Below, one piece after another: positions 4,744-7,030 of a DNA stretch of 7,030 nucleotides. Every line of letters begins with the position of its first letter. The first letter of the stretch is position 1. Source of the DNA: an uncultured Altererythrobacter sp. (GTDB taxonomy: Bacteria > Pseudomonadota > Alphaproteobacteria > Sphingomonadales > Sphingomonadaceae); contig CALLIO010000146.1 of the NCBI GenBank assembly GCA_938009055.1, positions 1 to 7,030 on the forward strand, in the 5' to 3' direction. The translations under genes and the position numbers were made by a program. Below the pieces are notes generated by a model. That model worked only from the letters and a program-made list of their open reading frames with translations, did not search any database and was not told where the DNA came from.

Positions 4744-6408
4744 ATGGATACGCTTCGCGGCACATTTGATAGAGACAATTCGGCGCAGGACGCTGATGAT
4801 TTTGACTTGGGTCAAGAGGATCTGGGCGCTCAACTGCCGCCTGCCGCAATCGGTCAGGACGAACGGCGCATGCAAGTGCGCGCCTATAACCATTGGGCCA
4901 GTCTGCTGGGCGAACGCAATTTCCCGTCGATTGAAGAGCTGGAGCCTGAGAACCTCCCCGACTTTGGACCGTTTAGCGTTCTGCTCGACTTTTCCGTGGG
5001 AATTGAAGATCCAGCCATCCGCTACATTGGCGGCGCTTTGGCTGATGAATGCGATGCCAGTGAAGGCATCGAAATGCTTTCTGACGTGCCAGCGCGTTCG
5101 CTGCTCAGCCGGATCACAGATCATTATATGCAAATTCTCGCCAATCAGGCCCCAATCGGGTTTGAAGCTGAATTTGTGAACCAGCGCGGCGCGACCATTT
5201 TGTATCGCGGCATTCTGCTTCCTTTCTCCAGCGATGATGACACGATTGATTTCATCTATGGCGTTATCAATTGGAAAGAGATGGCGGACGCTGCGACGAC
5301 AGATGAGCTGCTGCTCGAGCTCGATCAAGCGCTTGAAGGCACTGATCACGATGCTGAGGAAAGCGAAGACATTCCGCAATTGCGCCCCAGCGAACCGCTG
5401 ACCGAATGGGCTGACAGCCCCAGCGCAGAAGCTGGCAAATCCAGCCTTGCGCGCACTGACGATGATGGCCTGCCCGAGCCTGCTTTTGGCGATTATGCTT
5501 TGGGCGATGATGACGAAGAAGGCGAAGAAGAAGCCAATTACAGCTTTGCCTCGCTTTCCGATCACATTGCTGCGCCACCGGAAAAATCGGCTGAGAAGCC
5601 TGAAGCCATTGACTTGGAAGCGCTTTCCGAAGTCAGCGAAGACGCGCCGCTTGATCTTGGCGATTTTGCCGAGGATGCAGAGTTTGCGCCTGAAACTGCG
5701 CCAATGCCTGAGCCACTGCCTGAGCCAATGACTTCGCTCACGCCCGAGCCTGAGCAGCCTGCAACTTTCGAAGACGCAGCTTCTTTTGCAGAATCAAGCG
5801 AAGATGAAGGGCTTTACGATTGCCTCGCTGCAGCCCGCGAATTGGCCCATAGCGCCCATTCCGCTGAAGACCGCAGCCGCAAGGCTTTGTATGATGCAGT
5901 TGGCCGCGCATACGACTTCTCAATTCTGGCAGCGCAAGAGCCCGCTGAATTTGACGAGCTGGTCGCTGAAAACGGCCTGGCTGTGCAAGAACGCGCACCA
6001 ATGACGCCAATTGTGAAGCTGGTGTTTGGCGCGGACTATGACAAAACCCGGCTGACTGAATATGCGACCGTTTTGGGCCATGCCCAGCGGATTGGATTGG
6101 AACGCGGCGAGCTTGCCGATTTCCTTGGCAAAGCGGACGGCGGCCTGAAGGGCGTCGTTACGCAAGAGCGCCATTTGCGCCGTGTTGAAAGCGGGCAGCA
6201 AGTCGAGCCCAAGGATACGCCGCGCGCTGCCCTCGCCAAAAAACTGCGCAAGCTTGAAGCAAAAAGCTTCGACGAATTGCCAGCAGAAGGCGCTGAATTT
6301 GCAGTCGTCGTCATTCGCCGCACGGAAGAAGGCGAAGTCGTGATGCTGGGCGAAGTGGCCGATGATATCGCGCTCACTGAACGCGCTGCACGCAAATTGC
6401 TCGGCTAA
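4744..6408 (+). CDS. PAS-like domain protein with long acidic linker, 554 aa
   Basis: Three regions are visible. Residues 1-40 are acidic and probably disordered. Residues 41-185 look like a PAS-family (PAS_5-like) sensor fold: RAYNHWASLLGERNFPS, PFSVLLDFS, IRYIGGALADEC, LLSRITDHYMQILANQAPIGFE and IDFIYGVINWKEM. Residues 186-355 form a very acidic Asp/Glu/Pro/Ala/Ser linker with PEPLPEP-type repeats. Residues 356-554 form a second folded region (helical LYDCLAAARELAHSAHSAED..., then VKLVFGADYDKTRLTEYATVLGHAQ, ending with a beta-like AVVVIRRTEEGEVVMLGEV) that I cannot assign. No kinase, GGDEF or HTH signature is seen, so signal output is unknown. I prefer ATG 4744; TTG 4738 sits at better spacing from AGGGG (4727-4731) and is an alternative. 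No signal peptide or membrane segment. Confidence 0.75.
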   Translation: MDTLRGTFDRDNSAQDADDFDLGQEDLGAQLPPAAIGQDERRMQVRAYNHWASLLGERNFPSIEELEPENLPDFGPFSVLLDFSVGIEDPAIRYIGGALADECDASEGIEMLSDVPARSLLSRITDHYMQILANQAPIGFEAEFVNQRGATILYRGILLPFSSDDDTIDFIYGVINWKEMADAATTDELLLELDQALEGTDHDAEESEDIPQLRPSEPLTEWADSPSAEAGKSSLARTDDDGLPEPAFGDYALGDDDEEGEEEANYSFASLSDHIAAPPEKSAEKPEAIDLEALSEVSEDAPLDLGDFAEDAEFAPETAPMPEPLPEPMTSLTPEPEQPATFEDAASFAESSEDEGLYDCLAAARELAHSAHSAEDRSRKALYDAVGRAYDFSILAAQEPAEFDELVAENGLAVQERAPMTPIVKLVFGADYDKTRLTEYATVLGHAQRIGLERGELADFLGKADGGLKGVVTQERHLRRVESGQQVEPKDTPRAALAKKLRKLEAKSFDELPAEGAEFAVVVIRRTEEGEVVMLGEVADDIALTERAARKLLG

Positions 6409-6517
6409 GAAGCCAGCGGCACGCCCTCCATCTGGGTGGCTTACACCCCCAATCGACGCAAATCTTAGCGAAGAACTGCTTGATCCGCCGCCAATGCGGT
6501 GATTAGGCCGCTTTCCC

Positions 6518-7030
6518 ATGAGGAAAGCTAAGAGAATGGCGCTTTGGACAATTGGTTGTTTGGTGGTTCTGGCGATTGTCGCGGGGCTGGCCTTGCAATG
6601 GGCGATTAGCCACAATGGCGCTGCCGTTCTCGATACAGCAGACCGGCTGACCGGTGGTTCGCGCAGCGTCGAATTGGTCGAGCAAACGAAATTTGGCGAT
6701 GCTGAGAAGCAAAAGCTCATCATCTATGCCGACGAAAACCGCGCCAAGGATGCAGCGGCCCGACCAGTCATTATCTTCGTCCATGGTGGCAGCTGGAATT
6801 GGGGCGCCCCCGATGATTATGGCTTTATCGCGCGCGCTTTGGTGCCTGAAGGATTTGTGGTCGTGCTGGCTGGATACCGTTTGCACCCTGATGTCCAATA
6901 CCCAGCCATGCTTGAGGATACAGCTGGCGCCATTGCTTGGACTAAAGCCAATATTGCCCAGCATGGCGGCGATCCCGACAGCATCATTCTCGCTGGACAT
7001 TCCGCGGGTGCGTACAATGCGGTGATGAGC
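6518..7030 (+). CDS. Alpha/beta hydrolase (carboxylesterase/lipase-like), 3' truncated by window
   Basis: The frame is open from ATG 6518 to the window end (171 codons) and continues beyond it. The N-terminus (MRKAKRMALWTIGCLVVLAI...) is a basic segment followed by about 18 hydrophobic residues, a membrane anchor or signal peptide. The catalytic domain shows the oxyanion-hole motif HGGSW (about 92-96) and the nucleophile elbow G-H-S-A-G near the right edge, with the expected spacing for esterases of the carboxylesterase/hormone-sensitive-lipase type. The catalytic Asp and His would lie past the window. ATG 6536 is an alternative start with GAGGA 11 nt upstream; 6518 keeps the basic n-region. 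It follows the PAS-like gene by 109 nt and probably has its own promoter. Substrate not predictable. Confidence 0.88.
   Translation, partial: MRKAKRMALWTIGCLVVLAIVAGLALQWAISHNGAAVLDTADRLTGGSRSVELVEQTKFGDAEKQKLIIYADENRAKDAAARPVIIFVHGGSWNWGAPDDYGFIARALVPEGFVVVLAGYRLHPDVQYPAMLEDTAGAIAWTKANIAQHGGDPDSIILAGHSAGAYNAVMS

Noticed and set aside
4708..5565. A 285-codon minus-strand open frame under the PAS-like gene
   Set aside because: Antisense shadow of a GC-biased gene; the plus frame has domain-like sequence and continues past both ends.
6411..6441. AGCCA...TGGCT inverted repeat after the PAS-like gene
   Set aside because: Five plus three pairs with an 8-nt bulge and no U-run; too weak to call a terminator.
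5920..6723. A 267-codon minus-strand open frame across the end of the PAS-like gene and the start of the hydrolase
   Set aside because: Antisense to two supported genes, no recognisable motif, Cys/Ser/Phe-rich composition typical of a shadow frame.

Overview
The window looks like a chromosomal segment of an alphaproteobacterium, most likely Sphingomonadales/Erythrobacteraceae-like. The evidence is an MmcB-family repair gene behind an exact alphaproteobacterial LexA box (GTTC-N7-GTTC), a sterol-desaturase-like hydroxylase coupled to a DUF2141 gene, a CtrA-like box, and moderately GC-rich coding sequence in which several host genes lack a clear Shine-Dalgarno. The genus is inferred from gene style, not from any search.

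Region 1 (1-2124) reads as the end of an integrated mobile element. It holds the last 55 codons of a probable phage terminase large subunit, an unrecognised helical 274-aa protein 27 nt downstream, a 130-nt intergenic stretch that can fold into three tandem hairpins, and, on the opposite strand, an AT-richer gene for a cytoplasmic trypsin-like serine protease. Next comes a short non-coding stretch with a 12-bp-period direct repeat, then the 3' end of tRNA-Arg(CCG). An element abutting the 3' end of a tRNA gene is the classic layout of tyrosine-integrase prophages and genomic islands. The integrase and the second att copy are not in view.

Region 2 (2125-7030) looks like host backbone. The tRNA-Arg(CCG) is on the minus strand, and all the protein genes are on the plus strand: a small unknown protein (2376), mmcB (2833) with a LexA box lying inside its promoter and almost no 5' leader, a translationally coupled pair of membrane di-iron hydroxylase and exported DUF2141 protein (3427, 4155), a 554-aa protein with a PAS-like N-terminal domain, a long acidic Pro-rich linker and an unrecognised C-terminal domain (4744), and the start of a membrane-anchored or exported alpha/beta hydrolase cut by the window end (6518).

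The points most worth following up are the lone trypsin-like protease as candidate cargo at the element edge, the tandem-hairpin region between the convergent genes, the SOS-controlled and apparently leaderless mmcB promoter, and the CtrA-like box before the acidic PAS-like protein. No complete new multi-gene system could be demonstrated from the sequence alone.
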